From NCBI GenBank assembly GCA_903813345.2, contig CAIIXF020000005.1:33173375-33237374 (forward strand): a stretch of 64,000 nt of DNA, given 5' to 3'. The number at the start of each line of letters is the position of its first letter. Position 1 is the stretch's first letter. Positions 53,742 through 64,000 of the stretch are shown here, in pieces. The DNA is from Owenia fusiformis. Taxonomy: Eukaryota > Annelida > Polychaeta > Sabellida > Oweniidae. The position numbers and the translations under genes were made by a program. Under the pieces are notes generated by a model, which did no database searches, was not told where the DNA came from, and was given only the letters and a program-made list of their open reading frames with translations.

Positions 53742-54265
53742 TAGGGATGGGACGGTTCGTTTCGGTTCGGTTCGGTTCAGTTTTTCGGATCATCAGCCGT
53801 CGGTTCGGTTTTTTCGGTTCGGTTCATTCATTTTAAGGATTTGTATTGATTGACATGATTAGCTGCTTAATTGATACAAAGATTTGCGGAAATTTATATT
53901 TTATAGATGGAATTTTATGTTATAGTATTTCATGAACAATACATATTATTTAGAAAACACGACTAAAGAATATAGTACCAGGGACCACATGATTGATTAC
54001 CGAGGGATACGAATACGCAGATACGAAACAAATCTAGTAAACAAGTGAGCTATCAACAGACAAGACAGACAAGGTAGGGACTAGGAATATCAAAAATGTT
54101 GCTGTAAAACAGTGTTTTAAACTGTTTTATTGATACTTGACCAATGAAATATTAATCCGAAAACGATCCGAAAAGCTGATCCGAAAGTAGGGCCGTGATC
54201 CGAAAACCGATCCGAAGGCTATGAACCGCGGTTTTTCGGTATTTCGGTTATCCGTCCCACCCCTA
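53742..54265. mobile_element. hAT MITE with perfect 8-bp target duplication
   Basis: The left end is TAGGGATGGGACGG and the right end, inverted, is TAGGGGTGGGACGG (one mismatch). ATTATTAC occurs at 53734-53741 and again at 54266-54273. Subterminal GGTTCGGTTCGG arrays occur at the left, and CCGAAAACCGATCC-type motifs at the right. At 524 bp it has no transposase. Its ends resemble the TAGGGGTGAGACGA ends of the hAT at 33307, so that family or a close relative may have mobilised it. Confidence 0.9.
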
Positions 54266-54560
54266 ATTATTACGTTTATACTGGTGTATTTTAAAGCTAA
54301 AAAGGTGTTTTTATCAGTTGTTCAAATAAACCAATGCCTTTTCATTCAGTACAATAAAATAAGATAGTAAATATGGCGATTTATTAGTTTTAATATTAAG
54401 GAATGTTTGGTTACTACGGAACAAATAGATTGATGGAACAATTTATTTTTAACATGTGAAAATCAGTAGAACAAATGAGTTTACACCGTGATCAATATTT
54501 GTGTGAAGTCATAAAAGTTGGTGACACGATGTAAGTCTGTCCTTCGTGGAAGTGTGATTG

Positions 54561-54596
54561 TGACGTCACTAACATAAGCCAGAATCCTATATAAAG
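54561..54596 (+). promoter_or_regulatory. CRE-like site and TATA box
   Basis: TGACGTCA at 54561-54568 is followed by TATATAAAG at 54588-54596, 33 bases before the first ATG (54629). This looks like a compact promoter for the zinc-finger remnant that follows. Confidence 0.4.
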
Positions 54597-54619
54597 CGAG
54601 ACAATCGGACGTATTAACA

Positions 54620-55456
54620 ATTCGCCTGAATGGCTTGAACAAAACATATGGTGTGCAAATTGCCGGTTATGTCAAAAGTTGGCTCCAAAAATGCTTGAGC
54701 ATCTGTGGTTGAAACACGATCGGGAAACATCAATGTTTCCTTGTCCTTTTGAGGGTTGTATGGTATTGCCTAGAACGCGATACCAACTCAAATCTTACTT
54801 GGAAAACCTCAGTTCCTCACACTGGATACCTCAGAGGAGATCCAAGGTATGACATTTGAAAATGTCAAGGCTGATCAATGGCAATCATGGCTTAAGAATA
54901 AGCAGAGGATTAAGTTAACAACAACTTCCCATGAGCGAATAATTGCATGTGCATTATCCAGGGAAAATTAGGTGCCCCATGCAAGGCTAAAACCAGTTAT
55001 CAAACTGATAATATGCCAGTCCAAACACACAGTAGGCCATCTGTGAAGGCCCCACAAAGGACTTCTTCGGAAAGTCACCTCTCCCCTCAAGGGAAAACTG
55101 CAAAACAACAACAGTTGTAAGATAGTAACAGCTCCTCTGAATCAGAAAGTGATTCTGACGAAGAGGGAGCTTTGACGATGGTAGAGATGAGACAATGTCA
55201 GCAGACATTGTCTCTTTCTTGGACAAACCAAGTTGCAATGAAGAAGTGACTAACGATCAAGAGCCAGCTCTGTTCAGTAACAGCAAAGCAAGATTAGACA
55301 AGATAAACTAAACTTATTTCTGATGACATTCTATTGGACAGGACATACTAACAGTGAAGTAAGGAAATACATCAACTCATTAAAAGGCCAGACTTCGAAT
55401 TGGGGTAATCCCATGAAGTTTTTAAAAGATGGAAGCAACAAAATCCAATGCTGCAG
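54620..55456 (+). pseudogene. C2H2 zinc-finger gene remnant, several stops
   Basis: The frame from 54630 reads WLEQNIWCANCRLCQKLAPK...LEHLWLKHD (C-x2-C-x9-H-x4-H) and MFPCPFEGCMVLPRTRYQLK, a second finger whose end is damaged. A shift leads to EIQGMTFENVKADQWQSWLK and RERIIACALSREN-like HERIIACALSREN. After a stop comes a Ser/Gln-rich and acidic stretch (SSSESESDSDEEG). The last part is VRKYINSLKGQTSNWGNPMK and IQCC before the donor CAG|GTAATA at 55456. The upstream ATG (54629) is out of frame. Stops and shifts show decay. The two N-terminal fingers suggest a DNA-binding or transposon-derived protein. Confidence 0.4.
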
Positions 55457-55479
55457 GTAATATGAGCCTTCAAAAGAAT

Positions 55480-55800
55480 TACATTTTTCAATGTGATGTT
55501 AATTCATGTTATATATTTTTATTGTAAACCCCCGATTATCATCAATCCTGATTTTCTCACAATTTATTTTATAGTTATCCTGATTTTCTCCTGATTTTTA
55601 AAAATATTGATTTAGCATTTGTCATCCCTTCCTCCTCATTTTCTTTATAATTACCCAATTTCCTCCCGTTTTTTATAAATCCCCATTTCTCCCCATTTTT
55701 CAAAATAAATCCCAATTTTCACCCCGATTTTCTTTCAAAATACCTAATTTCTCCAGATTTTAAAAGAAAAATATCCCGATTTTAATTACTTTTAGTTGAC
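55480..55800. repeat. Degenerate CCCGATTTTC-type tandem array
   Basis: Ten or so copies of CCCGATTTTCT / CCCAATTTTC / CCTGATTTTCTC at roughly 25-35-base spacing. Low-complexity, on the plus strand pyrimidine-rich. Confidence 0.6.
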
Positions 55801-55956
55801 ATGTATATTACTGGACAAAGTTAAAGGAAATGCCTACTGTATTTTTCAGCCTGGTGATCTCTCGTCTATGTCCTGGAACTGAGGGATTTTGTGAAAAAAA
55901 TTACTGTACTATCAGTAATAGCTTTGCTACATTTTGTATGATTTTCTAAATTCCAG

Positions 55957-56599
55957 TCCTATCATTATGCAGCAGCAACTCTTTGACTATGCCTAAGGAA
56001 GGGATAATGTCCGAGGAGGAGGCCAGTACAAATCAAGTAAGTTTTTTAAGTTTATAACAATTTGAACATAGTACTGTTCAGAATGATTGAATTAGAAGAT
56101 CAACAAATATGCACTTTTTTTCTTATTCCATATTATAAAAAATGCCATAACACAATATACTTACAATATATAATTTGAAATACAATAAGATAATCAATAT
56201 TCAGTACAATACATGTGTTAATATGAAATACAATACTTACATGTATTTAATGATAAACAATACTATATGTGTATATTTGATTTTAACTGTTCAGAATTCA
56301 CTATTTGACATTCTCTCACACTGGCAAATATACACACATCTCCATTCATACATCTTTCCCTAATAATTTGTGGAATCAGGTGGTCACATTCTATTATATT
56401 AATGCCATTTTTCAGATGGCTCCCTTGTTCACTGGATCTGATGCTTGTATTTACCAAGGGACGATGAGAAGACTAAAAAAATTAGTTGATATTAACCCAA
56501 ATTCGTTAGAGAATGGAAAATCCAGATGAGGTCAACCTGAAAGACATATTAGGCAGTCCAGTCAAGAAACGAATATGCACAGATACAACTCTGGGGAAG
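55957..56599 (+). other. Two phase-compatible exon-like blocks, unrecognised
   Basis: 55957-56036 (TTCCAG acceptor; ...SLTMPKEGIMSEEEASTNQ, then GTAAGT) and 56416-56599 (TTTTTCAG; MAPLFTGSDACIYQGTMRRL...NSLENGKSR then TGA, donor at 56600) join in phase 0. The second block has another open frame (MENPDEVNLKDILGSPVKKR) up to its donor GGGGAAG|GTAATT. They may belong to the gene remnant starting at 54620. The reading is weak. Confidence 0.3.
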
Positions 56600-57244
56600 G
56601 TAATTGGCAATTTTGAAGTTACCATTTTGCATATTAATAAAAAATTAATACTTTGGAAACTTGGCTCACTTGATGTTGCTCTAAAAGAGAATGACAATAA
56701 CATAAAAAATGGCCACCATTTTTGTAAAAAATGTAATTTTTATAATCGATATCACAGTCTAATACCTGATAGCTGTAATTGGTATATATTTTATATGTTG
56801 ATGTCTTAACTCAAAAATAGACTTTAAATTTTGTATGTGCCTATACTATTAGAATCATATTACACTTTCTCATGACTATTTGACTGGTGAGTGACCATTT
56901 TAAAAATGGTGTCCATTTTTATATGTGTTATTTTATGATTTTTGCGAATAACTGAAAAAGTAGTAGAAAGATTCGAAAAAATTGCAGTGATAGCTGTTCG
57001 ATGGTATTTGCTATGATTTTCTACTGCGTAGAGTTGCTGTTCTCTAGTTTAAATATATGCACGTTTTTTTATTTTTAAAATTAGACAGTTTCAAAAATTG
57101 ATGTGTATGCTCATTAATGTCTAGAGATAGTAGATGTATTTTGAAATTATAATCGTGAAGAGAAAAGTTCAAATAAGATTAATAAGTAGGGAACAGGAGA
57201 GACAGGAACATACAGTACAGACCAGAGCGGCCATCACACCTCGG

Positions 57245-57440
57245 TGCGACGATAGATGCACCGATCGATGCACCGACCGGTGCAACGATCGATGCGACGA
57301 TCGATGCAACATCGGCGCGCCGAAATGCATCTCGGCGCATTTTAACGATGCACCGATCGGCACGTTTTATGCGCCGACCGACGCATTTCTCGATGCAACG
57401 TCCAATGTGCATCGGTGGATCGAGGAATGCATCGATCGAT
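57245..57440. repeat. CpG-rich CGATCGATGCAC minisatellite
   Basis: About 200 bases of interleaved CGATCGATGCAAC, GCACCGATCGATGC and CGGCGCATTT-type units. CGATCG/GATCGATC palindromes recur, and CpG density is far above the surroundings. The ORF reading TDRCTDRCNDRCDDRC is a by-product of the repeat. Confidence 0.8.
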
Positions 57441-57539
57441 GCAAAATTAAGACAGGGCAACTGTGAGTCTAATTCAACCGGCAATTGTTCAATGTATTTT
57501 ATATTTAAATCATATTCTTGAAACAAAATTCATGAATTA

Positions 57540-59514
57540 ATAAAAGCCGCCTAAATCGAATGCTACTGTACAGTGGCGATTATTCCTGGTCGATCGTGTA
57601 ATATACAGAGGATCGATAATCAAAAGCTAAATTAATTGTTTTGCTTTAACCAGAGATATATAGCAGTTTTATATGTTTCTACCTGAACCTTCATGTAGTC
57701 TAGTTTACAACATCAATGGATATAATTACACAGTCACATGTACTTTGTTATTAAATTCAGAAACTTTTACGGCCGGCGCATATTGTCTGATTTTAAACTT
57801 GATATTGTTTATTGGATTGATCGACTGCAAGAAGTGGGAATTCTGTCCAGATTCTTCTATTTTTTTTATTTTATTTGGGAACTAACATTTATTAATAATT
57901 CTTGGAAAGCAATACGTGTACAATAATTACTATTACTTAATGGCCACTTGGCTTGGTGTATTTCCATACTCAGTTCAAAAGACGAGCGCGTTCGTATAAA
58001 TGAATAAATAAATAAATAACGCAAACCACGTTCTTATAAAGTTTTATTCAGAATCGTATTTTATATTTAGTATTTTTTATTTATTAAGTTACAGAGACAA
58101 GCGGGCACATATAGGTTTGTTGCAAGACCATTTCTGCGATGATCAAGGAGCGTATTTTGGTTTTATAACGGGGATATTGTACGAGCTGAAATAACAAATA
58201 AAAGACATGTTCTTATTCTTTCCTTTGATTGTCGTATTAAGCTGCGCTGCACGCAAAACGTTAAGATTGTTAAAACATTAAAAACAAAACTTTATTTTCT
58301 TTCAATTTACATAAAAATGAAACAGATTAGATTCGAATTTCAGTCACACCATTCACTGGTCAAAGGAAGTACAAATATCTAGACTAATCAAATGTCTGAG
58401 AATTAGATAACTGTCTGGGATCCAATGTATAGCCAAAAGTCGGTATTTTAAAAGCAGAAAAGAGATGAGAAATGGTATCAAACATGTCCGACTTCCTTAC
58501 CAATATTATTTTTTAATTGAGGATAAGGGCTCTCCCAATCTGACTTTGATGGCTCGAAATCTGTAAATCTGTAAATCGAGAGCCATGTAGCAGTTAAAAG
58601 AGAAAAGCCCATTAGAGTTGAACTTAATACATATCAATTGATTATCTGTTCATAATAGTTTTAATATATTTATTCTAATAGGCTTATTGACACTTAAACA
58701 TGCATTTAATTAATGTATTGTGTTTTGGATTCATAATATTACTAAATACAGTATCTAAAATTGATTATATGAAGTGCACCTGTTATTTTTACATTAAAGA
58801 TGATCTGTTTTATTAGTCGCAACAAAACTTTTTTAAGTACATGTAGTATATCCGATCGTACATCAGTGAAGAAGCTACGGCTACCCGTTTTACGTGCAGT
58901 ATGGCAATTCTTGAAATACTTGTATTTATTATGAATTACATTATTAGTCCAAAATACACATTTCGTTCAATAAGAAACACATAAAATACATTATCTATCA
59001 CGCCCAGCGATCGGACAAAATGAACGGAGGAGGGAGGTCAGCCCATTTTTGATAGAAAATTCAACAAATCTTCCCCAACCCCACCCCCTCCGATCCGTTC
59101 ATATTTTCCGATCACCAGGTGCGTCTACAGGTGAATAAAAACAACGTATTGCAAACCGTATTGTTATATTAAGATTTAGGAGTATTATAAGTGTTCGAAC
59201 GCGGGATTTCTAAACTGCCACCAGACTACTGACTCTATAAAATACGCATTACCACTAATTATTGAGCCGTTCAGTGAACCAGATTTGGAATCAATAGTTG
59301 TAGTCCGTAATAAAATGAACTTGATACATGTTACTTGAATTTCTATCTACTCATTTTTATGATCAGAGATGGTCAAACGCTATATTCTATTGACAACGTA
59401 ACATTCATTTGTCATCGTAACCTGCAGGTCATGCCAACCATCAACATGCAATGGTGTATGTTTACAAAAAACTTGAAATCAGGAGTTTTATTTAGACGGG
59501 ACTTCCCCTTTTTC
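57540..59514. other. Intergenic DNA, nothing recognised
   Basis: No supported gene or element on either strand. Confidence 0.45.
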
Positions 59515-59640
59515 TGTCACCACCAAAAGTGGTCACATAATTTTAAAGTCTCCAACTTTTTTATGTACGGCGTTTAGCGTCTGGGGTCGGCGTTCATCGT
59601 CTGTAACAAATGGCGTGTGGTGACATTTTTCATGTTTATG
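59515..59640 (+). repeat. Third copy of the hairpin-ended repeat (end only)
   Basis: TGTCACCACCAAAAGTGGTCACATA, then AAAGTCTCCA and GCGTCTGTAACAAATGG-like sequence, in the order seen at 43300-43390. The hairpin has lost one base, and the rest of the repeat is missing. Confidence 0.55.
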
Positions 59641-59726
59641 CCTTATTTAATATTTAAGGCTCCAAATGAAATATGATATCTGATATCATCATGATGTTAT
59701 TCTTATTATATTATTCTGTTTTGCAG

Positions 59727-59782
59727 GTGCCAATGAGTATGACACACAAGCAGTGACAATTGAGATTTCAAGTCCAGTTTGA
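59727..59782 (+). other. Possible terminal exon
   Basis: After TTCTGTTTTGCAG, GT GCC AAT GAG... reads ANEYDTQAVTIEISSPV and TGA. It is a good acceptor followed by a short protein-like end. No partner exon was identified. Confidence 0.2.
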
Positions 59783-62420
59783 AGAACAATACGCCGTTCT
59801 TCAAGTTATAGCCCAGGGAGTTCAAGTTTATGCATCTTGCCTCAAGTAAAGTGTTAGCCCTTAAAGACAGGACCGTTGGGGAAATGGCACAGTTGCTTGA
59901 TGCAAGAGTAAAACTTTGAAATAACCATAGATAATATTACAATATATAAAAGTTTGGCATGCATTATTTTTTTTCGTTTCATTATTAGATTTGAGAGTAG
60001 GTAGACGTATACAGCAGTGCAGTGAATTATGTTTGTATTTTAAGAAGTTGTTTTTCAGGTGTTACCAGCGATGATTGCAGGCATGAATACACTTTAAATA
60101 TATTTCCTAACATATTTCTTCAGTAAATACACCCGTTTGCATGTTTTAAATAAGCCGTAAATAAAATGTTTAAACTTGTTAGCATGGTCTATAAACTACA
60201 ACGACCGTCAACCTGTTTAAGTTTTGATTTGTTTTGTTGAAATTAGATTAAGAAATTAGTCTTTCAAATGTCACCAGTGTCTTTAGGGTTGAGGTTTCAC
60301 GTCGGTTTAAATTAGAATAATTCTTTACTATTTGGTTTTGTTTGCTTCATTGTGAAATGTTCATCGAATTGTTATTTTTCAAATCATTTCCATTTCGTTA
60401 CATAAGTTATTTGGAATAAACTTAATTTCAGCTAAAATGCAGGGTAGTGCATGGCTGTTTTTGAAACTTCAAAATTATATTTTGATGTTTTGTTGCTTAT
60501 CACCGTATTAATTATGAGCACAAGTTTTTATGTTTGTTTATTTGTTTTTATTTCTTATACAAGTACAAGTAAGTTATACATTGCAAGTCACACCCGTAGC
60601 AAACCCTGCATTGCCTTACAAAGTTTACATGAGCAGTTTCGAGAAACATTAGAATATGGGAGGGGTTCAAGAAGAGACACGGTGTAAAAGTGTAGGAGGT
60701 CCAGACAGTATCTGTTGGAATGTTATATATTTCCCTATCCATTATATGATAGGCGTATGCATGAGTGGAGGGTTGGGGAAATAGGGCCTCGTGAGAGATA
60801 CATGTACTTGACAGTCAGTAATTGTTTACACCCCCCCCTTCCTTGAAATGTTGAACTAATGTGCTTTTTGTTCATTGAAACAATACGAAATCAAAATTGA
60901 CTAGTTTCCTAATTACAATAAAAACAAATGGCTGATTAGAAGATTACAGTGACTGTTTCCCGTCATTACATAACAATGTTGAAGGTGGGCAAAGGAAATC
61001 GAGTCTGTATTAATCTAGTAAATAAGCATGATACGTGATTATAAACGTAAAGGAAATGCCAGGAAATTTTTTAGAATTCTCATTGTAATCAGAACTATGT
61101 GAATTTATACCATTCGCTCAGACATGGGCTAAAATTTTGATTCTTTTCAGCCTAGTATTCTATCCAACAGCATTAAATGATCAAACTCAATTATTTAGTA
61201 AAACTTCAATAAGGGATCACGTGAATTTCGATACAGCGGTAAATGAAAGTTTTATGCTTATTATGCGGGAACTATGAAATATTAGATTTAATTACCTAGG
61301 TACCGTATTCGGGGGGACATTTTATCTTTTTTAGATTTTATATAGATTTTGACATTTTTTATGAAATATGTCTCTGGTATTTATGTACTTCCCGAGAGAA
61401 AATGGGACATTTGCGGGGCCTGATGCAAGACTAGTTATCTGTTTTCCTGGCTTGTTTGAAATGGATAAACTTTGCAATGTCGTATGTTTCAATGAAGCCC
61501 ATGTGGGAATGACAGACTGTAGACCTAGAAATCCATATTTATATACTATAGATCGAGATAGAATAGTAATACAAAATATAGTATTCCAATTTCCAGTATC
61601 ATAATAGACACCAACTTTTAAATACTTGTAACAGATTTAGAATTCCTATTTTAAAATCAAGAGTCAGTTTAATCAGGAATTATAAATTCATTGATCAAAT
61701 GCGATCGAGATAGACTGGCGGACAGGATGAGCTAGGATGCAATCAGGAAGGCGCTTGGTTGTTTATATTAATTATTGGGTCTTATAACACCTTAGTATAG
61801 TATACCCCTCCCTCCCAAATCACAACTTCGCAACCACCGTCAATTTTATAATCAAATCCCTTTCCCTCACTAATGCAAATACATGAATAAATATAATTGG
61901 AGTGAATTGCATGCGTTTCGAATGAAGTTATCTTTGTAGTACTAGTATTAATTTGTTCAAACAAGTTTACAGAAGATAAATGAAAGGGGACAAAGGGAAA
62001 CACAGGGGCGTAGCCAACTTTCAGTCAGGGGGGATGCGATTGCCCCTTAAAAATTCGGTTTTCAATCAGAATGGGGTGGGGGTGCGATTAGCAAGCCAAA
62101 ATATTTTTTTAAATAATAAATCAAAACAAAGCCTTTTTTAAATTATGAATGTAAACACTTATCAATATGTATGCAACATGCAAAACCAATAAACTGAATA
62201 CATTTAAAGATTAGACTGCAGCTTCTTGAAAAGAAAGCAGAACGTGTCATCAGAGAGCAACGTGTACTAATTATAAGTATCTGAAAGATAACGCAAAAAA
62301 CTTAATTATTAACTTTCAAGTCTTAACAATTTAACATGTAACTGTAACATGTAACTGTAACATATAACATATATATCGCCTCGAGGGGTCATTTAGCTTG
62401 ATGAATAACCCTCTGGTATT
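59783..62420. other. Intergenic DNA, nothing recognised
   Basis: Only random-looking frames; no TIR or coding block found. Confidence 0.45.
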
Positions 62421-62423
62421 AGG

Positions 62424-62601
62424 GAGGTTTCGCACAATGGATTAACCTCAACTCGTTTTAGTGCTGTACCCTACGCGCAGAGCCTAGAAATAAACTACAG
62501 AAGATGAAGCTCTCTTTTAATTAAGAAGTGAAGTCGAACGAATGTAAAGGGTAATAAATCTGGTGAACACAACACGTTGAGCTAAAAACTTGCGAAACCT
62601 C
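62424..62601. mobile_element. Small MITE-like element with GAGGTTTCGCA ends
   Basis: GAGGTTTCGCA at 62424-62434 is inverted at 62591-62601, and inner parts pair loosely (CTCAACTCGTTTTAG with CAACACGTTGAGCTAAAAAC). At 178 bp it has no ORF. No target duplication is clear. Confidence 0.45.
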
Positions 62602-63819
62602 TCTATAAACGCATTGTTGAACGCAAATGATCATGTGGATTCACTTAAATTCTGAATTATATTCAACTGTTTCTGTAAACTTCAACGAATGCATTTAATC
62701 CCATGATGCGTTTCACTCCTATCTGGAGTCTGGGAATGCAGACTTGCACCCCGGGACTTGCACCAACCCTTGCCCCTCTTCCACCCCGTGTCATCCTTGA
62801 GGTCCATGCATAGCCAAACACTTCACATGCCTGTATCACCCCGTTAATGGAAACAACCTGTAAAAAATGAATATCATATTAAGCAAATGCCTTTTATGGC
62901 CAGGTGACCGAGACATCAAAGTGATATTGAGTAAATTTCCTCCAACTCAAAACGTAATTATATAGATATAAATAACTCTCTTCATAAAATCTAAAGTTCA
63001 CAATCCTTATCTAAATTGTGTATGAAACAAAACCAGAAGTATGTTATATTATTAGTCTACAAAATGTCCGGTGACTTAACTGTATGGAATTTTGAAATAT
63101 AAAATTTTTATTGTAGATATATAGTTCATAAACACATCAACATAGAAAAATTCAATACAGTTTTATTGTAACAATATTCATAAATATTAGAGGGACCAAA
63201 CACATTCGCTATTGCTAAGGTTTCTACGACTTTAACTGTCTTATCAGCATCTTGATCCATCAAGGTATTACAATATTGTATGACTGAAGGAATACACTGG
63301 TATGCTATGTCAGAGTATGAAATTACAATTACACTATGCTTAATAGGCGGCTTCATACTCCTTACGTCTCAAAATCTCTTAATTTTCAAATGGGAGTATA
63401 TCATTTTCGTGAGCGGGATTTGGCGGGACAATACGATTTTCTTTCGAAATCAAAAATATTCCAAGGTGTTATTCATCGGGAAGTAGTATCATGGGATAAA
63501 TTTAGATATATCATTGCATCCCACGACCGGTTTGATTATCAATACGCAATCAGTCTGGTACTGGTCAAGCAGTAATAAATAACAGACGCTAATAAGACAC
63601 AGGATGCAATCAGGTTAATTATCGTCTTTTATTGTCTTAAGTCTAAGCCTACCTTGTAAGATAATCATTCCCGTTTGATTTTGTTTGAATCGAAATTAAA
63701 CGGAGGAGGGGGGGGGGGTGAACATTTAAATCTTAATTTTATTCCTTACAATAGTTAAGAAAACAAACCAAAGACCATTCACTAATCCATCAATTTCCGT
63801 GCTCTGCGGATGTTTGGCT
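62602..63819. other. Intergenic DNA, nothing recognised
   Basis: No supported gene. A G-run (GGGGGGGGG) lies near 63710. Confidence 0.45.
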
Positions 63820-63935
63820 ACTTTGATTACAGAAAAGTCTAAACATCATCCAGGACTCTGATTGCAGCAGAAGTCGTCTAGGACTCTGATTATAGAAAAT
63901 ATCGTCTTAGCCTTTGATTACAGAGATCGTCTAGG
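63820..63935. repeat. Degenerate ~28-bp tandem repeat
   Basis: Four diverged units of CTCTGATTACAG...GTCGTCTAGGA: TTTGATTACAG, TCTGATTGCAG, TCTGATTATAG and TTTGATTACAG, each followed by a GTC or ATCGTCTAG part. Confidence 0.65.
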
Positions 63936-64000
63936 TTTTAATCTTTAGACCCACCTTGTGGATTGAGTGTATCATGATCACTTCCAGAGTGATGGGGGCA

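Noticed and set aside
57134-57526. Frames with TDRCTDRC or HRSLHRSVHRS repeats
   Set aside because: Produced by the CGATCGATGCAC minisatellite; no start context or family.

Overview
The window looks like gene-poor, AT-rich nuclear DNA from a eukaryote, most likely a marine invertebrate animal (mollusc-like or another lophotrochozoan, or amphioxus-like). That inference rests on the repertoire: an Ngaro-type tyrosine-recombinase retrotransposon, a LINE, Tc1, hAT, CACTA and piggyBac-type DNA elements, a P2RX7_C-type domain, GT-AG splice sites, TATA boxes and abundant minisatellites. Nothing bacterial or viral is present. No long intact host gene was found. The window is a mosaic of transposons of different ages, many nested or broken, with a few decayed or partial spliced host-like genes.

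Layout. 1-17 kb is mostly unrecognised DNA carrying short non-autonomous elements: a CACTA-type element with an exact 3-bp target duplication (2198-4373), a TIR element with CRE-like repeats (5088-6011) and a TIR element built from CCATGG palindromes (9100-10956). 17-22 kb holds a gypsy-like 3' remnant and a minus-strand multi-exon gene (19078-21188) with splice phases that fit but a stop and a repeat-slippage frameshift. A TTAA-flanked MITE sits in its last intron. 25.9-32.7 kb holds two convergent genes between palindromes with a GGCAATTGCC core. One is a spliced plus-strand gene with a MADS/SRF-like core. The other is a large decayed minus-strand ORF of a transposon-like family, whose frame is split exactly by a piggyBac-type MITE.

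33-37.5 kb is a hAT transposon with TIRs, an 8-bp target duplication and a five-exon BED-finger transposase, inserted into an older CAGGGTG-ended MITE. An empty-site copy of the same locus lies at 43.8 kb. 38-42.7 kb has a His-Me finger (I-PpoI-like) endonuclease ORF, a piggyBac transposase fragment, and a LINE with intact ORF1 but an ORF2 that carries a 446-bp tandem duplication and ends before the reverse transcriptase.

43.3-50.7 kb has a hairpin-ended repeat with a G-rich minisatellite, then a young Ngaro-like element (44631-48757) with A1...B1-A2-B2 split direct repeats, Gag, RT/RNase H and tyrosine recombinase. Next come a decayed P2RX7_C-domain gene and a second RT scrap. 51.6-57 kb has a Tc1 transposase relic, a small TATA-driven ORF, a hAT MITE with a perfect 8-bp target duplication, and a decayed zinc-finger gene with further exon-like blocks. 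57-64 kb is mostly unassigned DNA with a CpG-rich minisatellite and small repeats. The coding parts do not form one pathway; they are mobile-element machinery and remnants, plus a few host-like genes in decay.
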